DNA of 64,000 bases, taken from contig NC_092249.1 in the NCBI RefSeq assembly GCF_036320965.1, forward strand, positions 11,481,447-11,545,446, read 5' to 3'. This stretch comes from Panulirus ornatus. Its lineage: Eukaryota > Arthropoda > Malacostraca > Decapoda > Palinuridae. The translations under genes were made by a program, and so were the position numbers. Under the pieces are notes generated by a model. That model did no database searches, had not been told where the DNA came from, and saw only the letters and a list, made by a program, of their open reading frames with translations. This document shows, in pieces, positions 10,471 to 22,430 of this stretch (position 1 is the first letter of the stretch; each line of letters opens with the position of its first letter).

Positions 10471-11505
10471 TTTATTTTGCTTTGTTGCTGTCTCCTGCGT
10501 TAGCGAGGTAGCATAAGGAAACAGACGAAAGAATGGCCCAACACACCCACATAAACATGTATATACATAAACATCCACACACGCAAATATACATACCTAT
10601 ACATCTCAACGTATACATATATATACATAAACAGACATGTACATATATACACATGTACATAATTTACATTGTCTGCCTTTATTCATTCCCATCACCACCC
10701 CGCCACATATGAAATAAGAACCCCCTCCCCCCTCATATGTGCGAGGAAGCGCTAGGAAAAGACAACAAAGGCCACATTCGTTCACACTCAGTCTCTAGCT
10801 GTCATGCAATAATGCACCGAAACCAAAGCTCCCTTTCCACATCCAGGCCCCACACAACTTTCCATGGTTTACCCCAGATGCTTCACATGCCCTGGTTCAA
10901 TCCATTGACAGCACATCGACCCCGGTATACCACATCATTCCAATTCACTCTATTCCTTGCACACCTTTCACCCTCCTGCATGTTCAGGCCCCGATCACTC
11001 AAAATCCCTTTCACTCCATCTTTCCACCTCCAATTTGGTCTCCAACTTCTCCTTGTTCCCTCCACCTCTGACACATATATCCTCTTGGTCAATCTTTCCT
11101 CACTCATTCTCTCCATGTGACCAAACCATTTCAAAACAACCTCTTCTGCTCTCTCAACCACACTCTCTTTATTACCACACATCTCTCTTACCCTATTATT
11201 ACTTACTCGATCAAACCATCTCACACCACATATTGTCCTCAAACATCTCATTTCCAGCACATCCACCCACCTCAGCACAACTCTATCTATAGCCCACACC
11301 TCGCAACCATATAACATTGCTGGAACCACTATTCCTTCAAACATACCCATCATTGCTTTCCGAGATAATGTTCTTGACTTCCACACATTTTTCAATTTTC
11401 CCAGAGCTTTTGCCCCCTCCCCCACCCTATGATTCACTTCCGCTTCCATGGTTCCATCCGCTGCCAAATCCACTCCCAAATATCTAAAACACTTCACTTC
11501 CTCCA
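10471..11505 (-). mobile_element. RTE-like LINE copy E, 3' end only
   Basis: Minus-strand copy with the long-type 3' UTR followed by the RT thumb and C-terminal region (open stretch 10883-11506, beginning E-E-V-K-C-F-R-Y-L-G-V-D-L). It is truncated at 11505 within codons for L-E-E-V-K and abuts the 3' tail of copy F. It lacks catalytic motifs and is inactive. Confidence 0.83.
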
Positions 11506-12087
11506 TTTATTTTTTATCTTATTTTGCTTTGTTGCCGTCTCCCGTGCCAGCGAGGTAGCGCAAGGAAACAGACGAAAGAATGGCCCAACCCACCCACATA
11601 CACATGTATATACATACACGTCCACACACGCAAATATACATACCTATACATCTCAATGTACACATATATATACACACACAGACATATACATATACACACA
11701 TGTACATAATTCATACTGTCTGCCTTTATTTGTTCCCATCGCCACCCCGCCACACATGGAATAACAACCCCCTCCCCCCCTCATGTACGCGAGGTAGCGC
11801 TAGGAAAGACACCAAAGGCCCCATTCGTTCACACTCAGTCTCTAGCTGTCATGTAATAATGCACCGAAACCACAGCTCCCTTTCCACATCCACGCCCCAC
11901 ACACTTTCCATGGTTTACCCCAGACGCTTCACATGCCCTGGTTCAATCCACTGACAGCATGTCAACCCCGGTATACCACATCATTCCAATTCACTCTATT
12001 CCTTCCATGCCTTTCACCCTCCTGCATGTTCAGGCCCCGATCACTCAAAATCTTTTTCACTCCATCTTTCCACCTCCAATTTGGTCT

Positions 12088-13131
12088 TCAACTTCTCCTC
12101 GTTCCCTCCACCTCTGACACATATATCCTCTTGGTCAATCTTTCCCCACTCATTCTCTCCATGTGACCAAACCATTTCAAAACACCCTCTTCTGCTCTCT
12201 CAACCACACTCTTTTTATTTCCACACATCTCTCTCACCCTTACATTACTTACTCGATCAAACCACCTCACACCACATATTGTCCTCAAACATCTCATTTC
12301 CAGCACATCCACCCTCCTGCGCACAACTCTATCCATAGCCCACGCCTCGCAACCATACAACATTGTTGGAACCACTATTCCTTCAAACATACCCATTTTT
12401 GCTTTCCGAGATAATGTTCTCGACTTCCACACATTCTTAAAGGCTCCCAGAATTTTCGCCCCCTCCCCCACCCTATGATTCACTTCCGCTTCCATGGTTC
12501 CATCCGCTGCCAGATCCACTCCCAGATATCTAAAACACTTTACTTCCTCCAGTTTTTCTCCATTCAAACTTACCTCACAATTGACTTGACCCTCAACCCT
12601 ACTGTACCTAATAACCTTGCTCTTATTCACATTTACCCTTAACTTTCTTCTTTCACACACTTTACCAAACTCAGTCACCAGCTTTTCCAGTTTCTTACAT
12701 GAATCAGCCACCAGCGCTGTATCATCAGCGAACAACAACTGACTCACTTCCCAAGCTCTCTCATCCACAACTGACTGCATACTTGCCCCTCTTTTCAAAA
12801 CTCTTGCATTCACCTCCCTAATAACCCCATCCATAAACAAATTAAACAACCATGGAGACATCACACACCCCTGCCGCAAACCTACATTCACTGAGAACCA
12901 ATCACTTTCCTTTCTTCCTACACGTACACATGCCTTACATCCTCGATAAAAACTTTTCACTGCTTCTAACAACTTGCCTCCCACACCATATATTCTTAAT
13001 ACCTTCCACAGAGCATCTCTATCAACTCTATCATATGCCTTCTCCAGATCCATAAATGCTACATACAAATCCATTTGCTTTTCTAAGTATTTCTCACATA
13101 CATTCTTCAAAGCAAACACCTGATCACACAT
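12088..13131 (-). pseudogene. RTE reverse transcriptase palm to C terminus (copy F)
   Basis: A 347-codon open stretch covers M-D-L-E-K-A-Y-D (motif A), L-R-Q-G-C-V-M-S-P-W-L-F (motif B), L-L-F-A-D-D-T-A-L (motif C), the Y-L-G-V-D-L-A-A-D block and most of the C-terminal tail (W-F-G-H-M-E-R-M-S). It ends at a premature stop within the G-T-R-R-S-W-R-P-N-W block. The N-terminal side is broken by a frameshift near 13,130, where C-V-D-Q-V is altered. The missing fingers are at 13244-13684. Confidence 0.82.
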
Positions 13132-13951
13132 CCTCTACCACTTCTGAAACCACACTGCTCTTCCCCAATCTGGTGCTCTGTACATGCCTTCACCCTCTCA
13201 ATCAATACCCTCCCATATAATTTACCAGGAATACTCAACAAACTTATACCTCAGTAATTTTAGCACTCACTCTTATCCCCTTTGCCTTGTACCATGGCAC
13301 TATGCAAGCATTCCACCAATCCTCAGGCACCTCATCATGAATCATACATACATTAAATAACCTTACCAACCAGTCAACAATACAGTCACCCTCTTTTTTA
13401 ATAATTTCCACTGCAATACCACCCAAACCTGCTGCCTTGCCGGCTTTCATCTTCTGTAAAGCTTTTGCTACCTCTTCTCTATTTACCAAATCATTTTCCC
13501 GAACCCTCTCACTTTGCACACCACCTCGACCACAACACCCTATATCTGCCACTCTATCATCAAACACATTCAACAAACCTTCAAAATACTCACTCCATCT
13601 CCTTCTCATATCACCACTACTTGTTATCACTTCCCCATTAGCCCCCTTCACTGAAGTTCCCATTTGCTCCCTTGTCTTACGCACTTTATTTACCTCCTTT
13701 CAAAACATCTTTTTATTCTCCCTGAAATTTAATGATACTCTCTCACCTCAACTCTCATTTGCCCTCTTTTTCACCTCTTGCACCTTTCTCTTGACCTCCT
13801 GCCTCTTTCTTTTATACCTCTCCCACTCATTTGCATTGTTTCCCTGCAAAAAATCGTTCAACTGCCTCTCTCTTCTCTTTCACTAATAATCTTCTTCATT
13901 CCACCACTCACTACCTTTTCTAATCAACCCATCTCCCATGCTTCTTATCCC

Positions 13952-14896
13952 TCAAGCATCTTTTGCGCAAGCCATCACTGCTTCCCTAAATACATCCCAT
14001 TCCTCCCCCACTCCCCTTACCTCCTTTGTTCTCACCTTTTTCCATTCTGTACTCAGTCTCTCCTGGTACTTCCTCACACAAGTCTCTTTCCCAAGCTCAC
14101 TTACTCTCACCACTCTCTTCACCCCAACATTCTCTCTTCTTTTCTGAAAACCCTCACAAATCTTCACCTTAGCCTCCACAAGATAATGATCAGACATCCC
14201 TCCAGTTGCACCTCTCAGCACATTAACATCCAAAAGTCTCTCTTTCGTGTGTCTATCAATTAACACATAATCCAATAACACTCTCTGGCCATCTCTCCTA
14301 CTTACATACATATACTTATGTATATCTCGATTTTTAAACCAGGTATTCCCAATCACCAGTCCTTTTTCAGCACATAAATCTACAAGCTCTTCACCATTTC
14401 CATTTACAACACTGAACACTCCATGTATACCAATTATTCCCTCAACTGCCACATTACTCACCTTTGCATTCAAATCACCCATCACTATAACCCAGTCTTG
14501 TGCATCAAAACCACTAACACATTCATTCAGCTGCTCCCAAAACACTTGCCTCTCATGATCTTTCTTCTCATGCCCAGGTGCATATGCACCAATAATCACC
14601 CATCTCTCTCCATCAACTTTCAGTTTTACCCATATCAATCTAGAATTTACTTTCTTACACTCTATCACATGCTCCCACAACTCCTAATTCAGGAGTAGTG
14701 CTACTCCTTCCTTTGCTCTTGTCCTCTCACTAACCCCTGACTTTACTCCCAAGACATTCCCAAACCACTCTTCCCCTTTACCCTTTAGCTTCGTTTCACT
14801 CAGAGCCAAAACATCCGGGTTCCTTTCCTCAAACATACTACCTATCTCTCCTTTTTTCTTATTTTGGTTACATCCACACACATTTAGACACCCCAA
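13952..14896 (-). pseudogene. RTE endonuclease region (copy F), one stop
   Basis: Open stretches 14684-14896 and 13952-14680 together give a near-complete endonuclease. S-E-T-K, G-A-Y-A-P-G, V-M-G-D-L-N-A-K, D-Y-V-L-I-D-R and S-D-H-Y-L-V are all visible. A stop between them (near 14683) and missing N-terminal codons make it inactive. The second frame ends just after A-C-A-K-D-A, at the linker. Confidence 0.8.
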
Positions 14897-15087
14897 TCTG
14901 AGCCTTCGAGGAGGATGAGCACTCCTCGAGTGACTCCTTCTTCTGTTTCCCCTTTTAGAAAGTTAAAATACAAGGAGGGGAGGGTTTCTGGCCCCCTGCT
15001 CCCGTCCCCTTTAGTCGCCTTCTACGACATGTGAGGAATGCGTGGGAAGCATTCTTTCTCCCCTATTCCCAGGGATAGGGGAGAAAG

Positions 15088-15249
15088 TATGTATACTTAT
15101 GTATACCTCTCTTTTTAAACCAGGTATTCCCAATCACCAGTCCTTTTTCAGCACATAAATCTACAAGCTCTTCACCATTTACATTTACAACACTGAACAT
15201 CCCATGTACACCAATTATTCCCTCAACTGCCACATTACTCACCTTTGCT
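15088..15249 (-). mobile_element. RTE endonuclease fragment G (about 160 bases)
   Basis: A short minus-strand piece of the endonuclease encodes V-S-N-V-A-V-E-G-I-I-G-V-H-G through I-G-N-T-W-F-K-K-R. It ends in low-copy sequence at about 15249. It directly abuts the 5' end of copy F. Confidence 0.8.
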
Positions 15250-16627
15250 ATATATGTATTTACGAATTTCAAACCTAACAAAGAATTTGAAGATTGATCC
15301 ATCTTAACACCCTGTGTGCATATCACTAACTGAGATATTCTATTGAACAAGAGTGGCTACTTACATGAAGAAGTCTTCCAAGGGGTGATGAAATGTAAAT
15401 TCATACTTGATCAAGAATTTAGGGTTTGGCTTTATCTTAACCCATTAATAATCAAAAAGAAGACTTCTTATGTGGACATAGTTCACATTTCCCTAACTTT
15501 TTCCAGAGCTCGAGGCAATATGAAAATTAAGTTTCATACGATGTTCATGAGTTAAATGCCAAAGTAAAGCAAAAGAATTTCACTGTACAATGTCTCATAC
15601 CTCAAAAGAGCCTCACTTGGATTGCAGGGATGTAGTCTCCTTGAAAATAAGATAGATATCAACCCTTAAGAGAGTCCAATATATCAATATCAAAACCCAG
15701 TAAAAAAAAGGGTTCTTGTAGGGCACTCCTAAAGTGGCAAGATGTTACCTGACTTATATCTATTATGAAAAAGTATAGACAGTTCCAACTCCAACAATAT
15801 CAATTTGTGAGTAATCAATTATTTGAGGAGGTACTAAAAGCTTTCCAGGTGAGTGGTATCTTTTCAGCAAGAAGACAAATATAACAAGATGGTCATCTGT
15901 TAGGAGTTCTCCAAATGTCTGCCTAGAAAGTGTTAAATGAAAAAACGAAAGGTTCCTAAGCTCAGAGTTTTACAGTTTGAGATGGTCTAGAAAAAGATAC
16001 ATTTGATCAAAATAACTGCAACTAAATACAGAGTGAATTAAGCAGCTAGCCAATGTCAAAAACTGCAGAAAAAGTTCAACAAAGAAATATTGGCCTTGGT
16101 GGCACAGAGATCCACATGGGGCACCACTCCTTAGGAAAGAATCCACTTGAAAACATCCACCTCAGTGACAAAAATGTTAGCATCGTGTCTGATCTTGGCA
16201 CCACATTTATGCTGAATGTGCCTCTTCCTTAAAGATAGGAGGCTTGGAAAGAAGAACTATGAAAACTGATATACCTATCTTTTTTAACTTAAGATTTCCA
16301 TTAACTTCTGTTTATGAAGCAAAAGACAGCCAGAGTAATTTCAATCAGAAAAAATAAAATGCACCTCCCTCATGATATTCTGGGGAATGAAAATCATGGG
16401 AACTTTATCCTTTATTTGACAAGCCAACCCACAGCACCAGAAAAAAACCTGGGGCTTTCCAAAGCATATGTTAAGGAGAATCTGTGTGCCAATCCACCAA
16501 AATCAACATATGATTATATCTTTAGAAAGCATTCTTTTTCCTGTTTGTCTCCTTTTTTGTCAAAAGAAAAGAATGTTAATCAAACCCAGTCCCATTACAG
16601 CTTCCTTGTTTATCATGGTGTAAACCT
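15250..16627. other. Low-copy AT-rich intergenic DNA
   Basis: I see no convincing gene, repeat family or RNA here. The open frames are short and have no recognisable domain. A long T run marks its right edge, where RTE copy H begins. Confidence 0.6.
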
Positions 16628-18941
16628 TTTTTTTTTTTTTTTTTTTTTTTTTATACTTTGTCGCTGTCTCCCGCGTTTGCGAGGTAGCGCAAGGAAACAG
16701 ACGAAAGAAATGGCCCAACCCCCCCCATACACATGTACATACACACGTCCACACACGCAAATATACATACCTACACAGCTTTCCATGGTTTACCCCAGAC
16801 GCTTCACATGCCTTGATTCAATCCACTGACAGCACGTCAACCCCTGTATACCACATCGCTCCAATTCACTCTATTCCTTGCCCTCCTTTCACCCTCCTGC
16901 ATGTTCAGGCCCCGATCACACAAAATCCTTTTCACTCCATCTTTCCACCTCCAATTTGGTCTCCCTCTTCTCCTCGTTCCCTCCACCTCCGACACATATA
17001 TCCTCTTGGTCAATCTTTCCTCACTCATTCTCTCCATGTGCCCAAACCATTTCAAAACACCCTCTTCTGCTCTCTCAACCACGCTCTTTTTATTTCCACA
17101 CATCTCTCTTACCCTTACGTTACTTACTCGATCAAACCACCTCACACCACACATTGTCCTCAAACATCTCATTTCCAGCACATCCATCCTCCTGCGCACA
17201 ACTCTATCCATAGCCCACGCCTCGCAACCGTACAACATTGTTGGAACTACTATTCCTTCAAACATACCCATTTTTGCTTTCCGGGATAATGTTCTCGACT
17301 TCCACACATTTTTCAAGGCTCCCAAAATTTTCGCCCCCTCCCCCACCCTATGATCCACTTCCGCTTCCATGGTTCCATCCGCTGACAGATCCACTCCCAG
17401 ATATCTAAAACACTTCACTTCCTCCAGCCTCTCACCATTCAAACTCACCTCCCAATTGACTTGACCCTCAACCCTACTGTACCTAATAACCTTGCTCTTA
17501 TTGACATTTACTCTTAACTTTCTTCTTCCACACACTTTACCAAACTCCGTCACCAGCTTCTGCAGTTTCTCACATGAATCCGCCACCAGTGCTGTATCAT
17601 CAGCGAACAACAACTGACTCACTTCCCAAGCTCTCTCATCCCCAACAGACTTCATACTTGCCCCTCTTTCCAAAACTCTTGCATTTACCTCCCTAACAAC
17701 CCCATCCATAAACAAATTAAACAACCATGGAGACATCACACACCCCTGCCACAAACCTACATTCACTGAGAACCAATCACTTTCCTCTCTTCCTACACGT
17801 ACACATGCCTTACATCCTCGATAAAAACTTTTCACTGCTTCTAACAACTTGCCTCCCACACCATATATTCTTAATACCTTCCACAAAGCATCTCTATCAA
17901 CTCTATCATATGCCTTCTCCAGATCCATAAATGCTACATACAAATCCATTTGCTTTTCTAAGTATTTCTCACATACATTCTTCAAAGCAAACACCTGATC
18001 CACACATCCTCTACCACTTCTGAAACCACACTGCTCTTCCCCAATCTGATGCTCTGTACATGCCTTCACCCTCTCAATCAATACCCTCCCATATAATTTA
18101 CCAGGAATATTCAACAAACTTATACCTCTGTAATTTGAGCACTCACTCTTATCCCCTTTGCCTTTGTACAATGGCACTATGCAAGCATTCCGCCAATCCT
18201 CAGGCACCTCACCATGAGTCATACATACATTAAATAACCTTACCAACCAGTCAACAATACAGTCACCCCCTTTTTTAATAAATTCCACTGCAATACCATC
18301 CAAACCTGCTGCCTTGCCGGCTTTCATCTTCCGCAAAGCTTTTACTACCTCTTCTCTGTTTACCAAATCATTTTCCCTAACCCTCTCACTTTGCACACCA
18401 CCTCGACCCAAACACCCTATATCTGCCACTCTGTCATCAGACACATTCAACAAACCTTCAAAATACTCATTCCATCTCCTTCTCACATCACCACTACTTG
18501 TTATCACCTCCCCATTTACGCCCTTTACTGAAGTTCCCATTTGCTCCCTTGTCTTACGCACCCTATTTACCTCCTTCCAGAACATCTTTTTATTCTCCCT
18601 AAAATTTAATGATACTTTCTCACCCCAACTCTCATTTGCCCTTTTTTTCACCTCTTGCACCTTTCTCTTGACCTCCTGTCTCTTTCTTTTATACTTCTCC
18701 CACTCAATTGCATTTTTTCCCTGCAAAAATCGTCCAAATGCCTCTCTCTTCTCTTTCACTAATACTCTTACTTCTTCATCCCACCACTCACTACCCTTTC
18801 TAAACAGCCCACCTCCCACTCTTCTCATGCCACAAGCATCTTTTGCGCAATCCATCACTGATTCCCTAAATACATCCCATTCCTCCCCCACTCCCCTTAC
18901 TTCCATTGTTCTCACCTTTTTCCATTCTGTACACAGTCTCT
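16628..18941 (-). mobile_element. RTE-like LINE copy H, best preserved, 5' truncated
   Basis: Minus-strand copy with a poly(A) tail (T run 16628-16652), short-type 3' UTR and an uninterrupted frame from the linker to the stop codon. It is truncated in the endonuclease-RT linker at about 18941. Both flanks are low-copy DNA. The left flank (tcatggtgtaaacc) and right flank (tcatggctgtccaa) share about seven bases, a weak hint of a target-site duplication. Preservation and sharing of bases with A', B and V point to a recently active subfamily. Confidence 0.9.
16837..18915 (-). CDS. RTE reverse transcriptase ORF, 692 codons, intact but lacking the endonuclease
   Basis: This frame encodes the linker, RT and C-terminal tail of the LINE polyprotein. 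Linker: about 1-150 (V-G-E-E-W-D-V-F-R-E and a basic K-R-K-R-Q-E-V-K-R-K-V-Q stretch). RT: about 165-520, with motif A Asp in M-D-L-E-K-A-Y-D at residue 331, motif B (S-P-W-L-F) near 390 and motif C F-A-D-D at 437-440. The C terminus carries W-F-G-H-M-E-R-M-S-E-E-R, G-R-P-N-W-R-W-K-D-G and ends V-V-Y-R-G. The RT would reverse-transcribe element RNA at a nick. One visible departure is W for R in the usual L-R-Q-G-C-V block. The stated start Met lies inside the linker and is only the first ATG of the truncated frame, so this is a fragment of a protein of about 1,000 residues. There is no promoter evidence. Confidence 0.85.
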   Translation of the reverse strand: MRTMEVRGVGEEWDVFRESVMDCAKDACGMRRVGGGLFRKGSEWWDEEVRVLVKEKREAFGRFLQGKNAIEWEKYKRKRQEVKRKVQEVKKRANESWGEKVSLNFRENKKMFWKEVNRVRKTREQMGTSVKGVNGEVITSSGDVRRRWNEYFEGLLNVSDDRVADIGCLGRGGVQSERVRENDLVNREEVVKALRKMKAGKAAGLDGIAVEFIKKGGDCIVDWLVRLFNVCMTHGEVPEDWRNACIVPLYKGKGDKSECSNYRGISLLNIPGKLYGRVLIERVKACTEHQIGEEQCGFRSGRGCVDQVFALKNVCEKYLEKQMDLYVAFMDLEKAYDRVDRDALWKVLRIYGVGGKLLEAVKSFYRGCKACVRVGREESDWFSVNVGLWQGCVMSPWLFNLFMDGVVREVNARVLERGASMKSVGDERAWEVSQLLFADDTALVADSCEKLQKLVTEFGKVCGRRKLRVNVNKSKVIRYSRVEGQVNWEVSLNGERLEEVKCFRYLGVDLSADGTMEAEVDHRVGEGAKILGALKNVWKSRTLSRKAKMGMFEGIVVPTMLYGCEAWAMDRVVRRRMDVLEMRCLRTMCGVRWFDRVSNVRVREMCGNKKSVVERAEEGVLKWFGHMERMSEERLTKRIYVSEVEGTRRRGRPNWRWKDGVKRILCDRGLNMQEGERRARNRVNWSDVVYRG

Positions 18942-20660
18942 TAGAGTTTAATCATGGCTGTCCAAATATTTTCCTTGGCAAGGATGTCTAGGAATTTTTA
19001 TTCCACATTACACTTCTATTAACATTAATGTGTGCCTTCATATCAAATTTCCAGAAGTTTCAGTTCTTAAGTCAAACTACAACTGGTAAGGAAATATCTT
19101 CAGGAGAAACTGCTTGCAGATCCAGCTCAATCACTTCAAAAGGTTGCCTTAAAAAGCACCTCTCCTTTGTGCAGATTTGGGCTTAGGTGCAAAAAATTGC
19201 CTTGTCTACAAGAGTAAGAAGAAACAAAAAAAAACCTCAGAACTACTTTTAAGGCAGTGACAAGATACTGAGGTTACTGTCTTCCCACTGTAACTCCTTT
19301 CAAAGAGTTTGGATTAGAAAGAGCAATGTTTTGTCCTGACTTTTACAGAAAATCTAGTTCAATTAACCCTCTTCATGGCCCCAGTGGGGATAAAGAGGCC
19401 AAAAAGGATTAGGATTGTCACAGTTCTAACTGTATTGTTGCTTAGTGTGTGAATACAGAAAAGTTTCTATGCAGGGTTTTGAATGCTGTTTTAAGGAATG
19501 CTACAAGAATCTCTCGGTGAAAAACAATTTAACTAAGTGCTCTGTTAGTGAAGGAAAAGTTTCACATAGGGTATGAGCCCAAAGGAAGATATGAGGGAAA
19601 AAGTACAAAATAAACATTACAAAGGTTAAAAGTAATCAGATTCAATCTGACATGGTAAGTCCCTGGGAAATAAAAACACAGAATAAAAAGGGTAACTCCT
19701 CTCTTACCCAAGAAGGATCCTTAACTCTAAGACAATGAGGACAGCAAATTATGTCTTGGAAATTATGTGAGTGGTGGGCATTGTGATTTAATACCAGCAT
19801 TCTTGGTGGCGAGAGGGATGTCGATCAGATGTTGATCATTGGAGATGAAGACATAAATGTCATCGTTTTGCTTTAATTTGATAGTTCTATTTATATTTAC
19901 TATAGTAGTTTCCTATTACCGTTTATATTTTGCAGTAAACTTAGCAGCTCCAGAGAAGTTAAGCTGAGCTTCTTTTAATATCTATTGGGGAAAAGATAAG
20001 AATTGGCTTGGACAGTTTCAGTTCACAGTCAAGACATTTGTAATGCTGCCCAATATTGAACAAAAGAGAAACACATGTTAGTAACAGAGCATCTGTCTTT
20101 GTGAAAAATCACCAACCAAAAGAGTCAACATCAATAAGAAACCCTTGATGGGCATCACTTTCTATACATATTCCATTATCATTGAAATAGTATTGATAGG
20201 GATACTCTTTCTTATGGGGTAAGAATCTGTGGAAATCTTCTTCATTAGGCCCAGTATTATCCATAAGCATCAGGATCCTGCATCCAGGAATCAGGTTCTT
20301 CTAGGAGATATGGAATCACAGGACCCATATCTCCCTCATAATAACATACAAGGACTAATGTTCCTCCTAGCAAAATCCAATTCACATGACCTATGGAGAC
20401 TCCATTCTGCTTTGAAGAATCAGTCTAAATCATCAGAGCTTTGGAAGAAACTTTCTATCTGTACCCCATCCTATGACATGAACAAGTGCTGGGAGAAACA
20501 CATCTGAAAATCTTGGAAAAGGGACAGAAAGACATGCAGTCTTACCATGACATGTTAATGAGTCATACCACTGATTTTCTCCAAGAAGTGCTCTAGTCTA
20601 TGTCAAGAAATCTTGCCGAGGTACTGGAGAGAATCATATGTATATCATTCCACATTGCAT
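18942..20660. other. Low-copy DNA without recognisable features
   Basis: Only short open frames occur (the longest, about 92 codons at 20229-20507, has no family I recognise). No RTE sequence is visible. It could be intron or intergenic DNA. Confidence 0.55.
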
Positions 20661-20665
20661 GCATT

Positions 20666-20800
20666 TGTATCACCCCACGCAGTCACACTAAAAGTCAGTT
20701 GATACCTTGCTGCTGTTTGACATACAAGCATGCTGCACTGTTCCTCTGTAATAACTCTGTATGTAGTAATTACTTGTGAACTTATAACCATCTTTTCATT
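20666..20800 (+). repeat. Putative left LTR remnant
   Basis: Begins tgtatcac and contains cactaaaagt and gtaataactctgtat in the same order and spacing as at 22310-22430. The right boundary is unclear because similarity fades after about 20790. Confidence 0.5.
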
Positions 20801-21234
20801 TACAAGTCCCACATGGTGTAGCGAGTAGGGTATAATGTGGGAAAGGCACGAAGGTAACAGTGTAAGTACGACTGTTAGTGCTGACAACTATGCATTGTCA
20901 CCCCACACACTGCCCATCCCCTCATTCTCTGGCTGACCAGTCATATTCTTTGCCTTTGACCAAGCTTTACACAACACGCTGCACACGACAGATCTGAGCA
21001 GCTATGCCACAAGTAAGCAGAAAGAGGAGCCAAAAGCTGAAGCTGCCACAGTTGCCAACTCAGTGGCCCTAGCAGTGCTGGATAGGGTGGCTGAGTGGTT
21101 TGTGAGACAGCAGCAGAGGCAGCTTGCAGCAGAGGAAACCACTGCAGCCCACTGCTGTATTGTGTCCCAATTCCACAACTTGCAAAGAAGCAACAAAGCA
21201 CAGGGCAAGGCAGATGGTGTGATGGCCTGGCATT

Positions 21235-21717
21235 ATGAGTGATACAACCAACACAATTAAGGCCTGTGATGCTTGCCAGATTCTGCTATATTTGCAGGTA
21301 AAGCTGATGATGCATGACCCACTACCATCACATATGTTTGAGGATATCTCTGTTGACCTCTTTACTTATGCCGGGAGGGACTATTTGCTATATAATGACT
21401 TTCTTTTGGGATTACTGCATGTCAGTGAGTATTGCAGGAACACATCAAAGAGTACCATCCTGTCCTTAAGGTTTTTCACTTTGGGTGGTATTCCCAACCA
21501 TCTCTGCACTGACAAAAGACCTCAGTTCATAAGCTTCCTCAAGTTCAGGAGCTTCCTCAAGTGGTGGGGCATCAACTATGACACGTCAACACCACACTAC
21601 CCTCAAGCCAACAGACATGCTGAGGCATATTCTAAACAAGTAAAATATCTCATCATAAAGATGAAAAATGGTGGTAACCTCTATGAAAAGGACTGTGACT
21701 GGATGGCAGATCCCTAA
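21235..21717 (+). pseudogene. Integrase core of a Ty3/Gypsy-like element
   Basis: A 160-codon frame matches the retroviral-type integrase layout: C-D-A-C at 11-14 (end of the zinc-binding HHCC domain), then catalytic Asp 41 (S-V-D-L-F), Asp 93 (C-T-D-K-R-P-Q-F) and Glu 130 (R-H-A-E-A). The second spacing is 36 rather than the usual 35 intervening residues. The S-F-L-K-F-R-S-F-L-K-W stretch looks like a small internal duplication. H-Y-P-Q-A-N is the conserved block before the Glu, where Arg replaces the usual Gly. In an intact element this enzyme inserts cDNA into chromosomes. The frame stops at D-W-M-A-D-P; the downstream C-terminal part is frameshifted and the upstream polyprotein is missing. 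Confidence 0.75.
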
Positions 21718-22309
21718 ACCAGGTATTAGTTGGCCAGCCTTTATGCATCACCAAGCCAGCACATCACAGCTCATTCACATCAGTATGGCAAGACCAAGGT
21801 AATGAATGTGATGCTAGGCAGCTCTCAGCCAAGCAGAAGTTGGAGCAGTACTACAATGCCACCTCACACAGCCTCCCTCTGTGATAGTGATAGGACAGAG
21901 TTGGACAGTGGTACATGTTGCTCTCCACAAAGAATACATTAAGCTCCCCAGTGGATGAGTTTGATGGTGCAACTGCTGATTTCTGAGGCCACACTCACAC
22001 CAGCCATGACAAATTTAGTCAACCCAACACTATGTTCACAAAGAGCACCTATCACCCCCACACCTTGCTCCCAAATCATCACTGCTGCACCACACATGCC
22101 CACACTCCACAGTAGCACGTCACTGGGACACCACAGATGTCACAGCGGTGAGGCAGGATAACCATCATTTTTATTCTAGCCTGCCACCTGCAGCACCCAG
22201 ACAGAGTGAGTGCACAATGCAGATGCCTTAACCACTTTGTACAAAGCCTTCAACTTTAACTTGGACTCCTCAGCAGCAGAGATGGAACATTTATGGACAG
22301 AACCATAAA

Positions 22310-22430
22310 TGTATCACTCTGCATTATGTCTCACTAAAAGTAAGCCAATACCTTACCAATGACCGACAGAATCACACCGTACTGTTCCTCCGTAATAACT
22401 CTGTATACAGCAAGTATTTATAAATCCCAG
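22310..22430 (+). repeat. Putative right LTR remnant
   Basis: Starts tgtatcac and carries the same ordered blocks as the left repeat (cactaaaagt, actgttcctccgtaataact). Diverged by many substitutions, so the pair is old. Confidence 0.5.

Larger units (their letters stand above)
11506..15087 (-). mobile_element. RTE-like LINE copy F, full length (3.58 kb)
   Basis: Minus-strand copy with both ends. The 3' tail starts near 11515, with a long-type 3' UTR to about 11950. RT and C terminus lie at 11950-13300, linker at 13300-13950, endonuclease at 13952-14920 and 5' UTR to about 15077. The right edge is a near-perfect 34-base inverted repeat (15054-15087). A few frameshifts and stops break the ORF. 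Confidence 0.87.
20666..22430 (+). mobile_element. Decayed Ty3/Gypsy-like LTR retrotransposon with large internal deletion
   Basis: Two diverged direct repeats flank about 1.5 kb of internal DNA holding an integrase core. The shared blocks are tgtatcac at the start, cactaaaagt, and actgttcctc followed by gtaataactctgtat. A complete element would be about 5 kb with gag, protease, RT and RNase H. None of the RT motifs are visible, so the middle is deleted. A stretch at about 20,960-21,230 reads as a charged Q-rich open segment and may be a gag remnant. It is clearly old. Confidence 0.65.

Noticed and set aside
16606..18975. Firm target-site duplication around copy H
   Set aside because: Only about seven bases (tcatggt/tcatggc) match between the flanks and they are not directly at the element ends.
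20229..20507. 92-codon plus-strand frame as a gene
   Set aside because: No domain, no splice signals noted and no repeat relation. The length is within chance expectation for this much DNA.
20941..21254. Minus-strand frames rich in leucine and alanine as a membrane protein
   Set aside because: They overlap the plus-strand LTR element interior, have no supporting context and differ in three frames at once.
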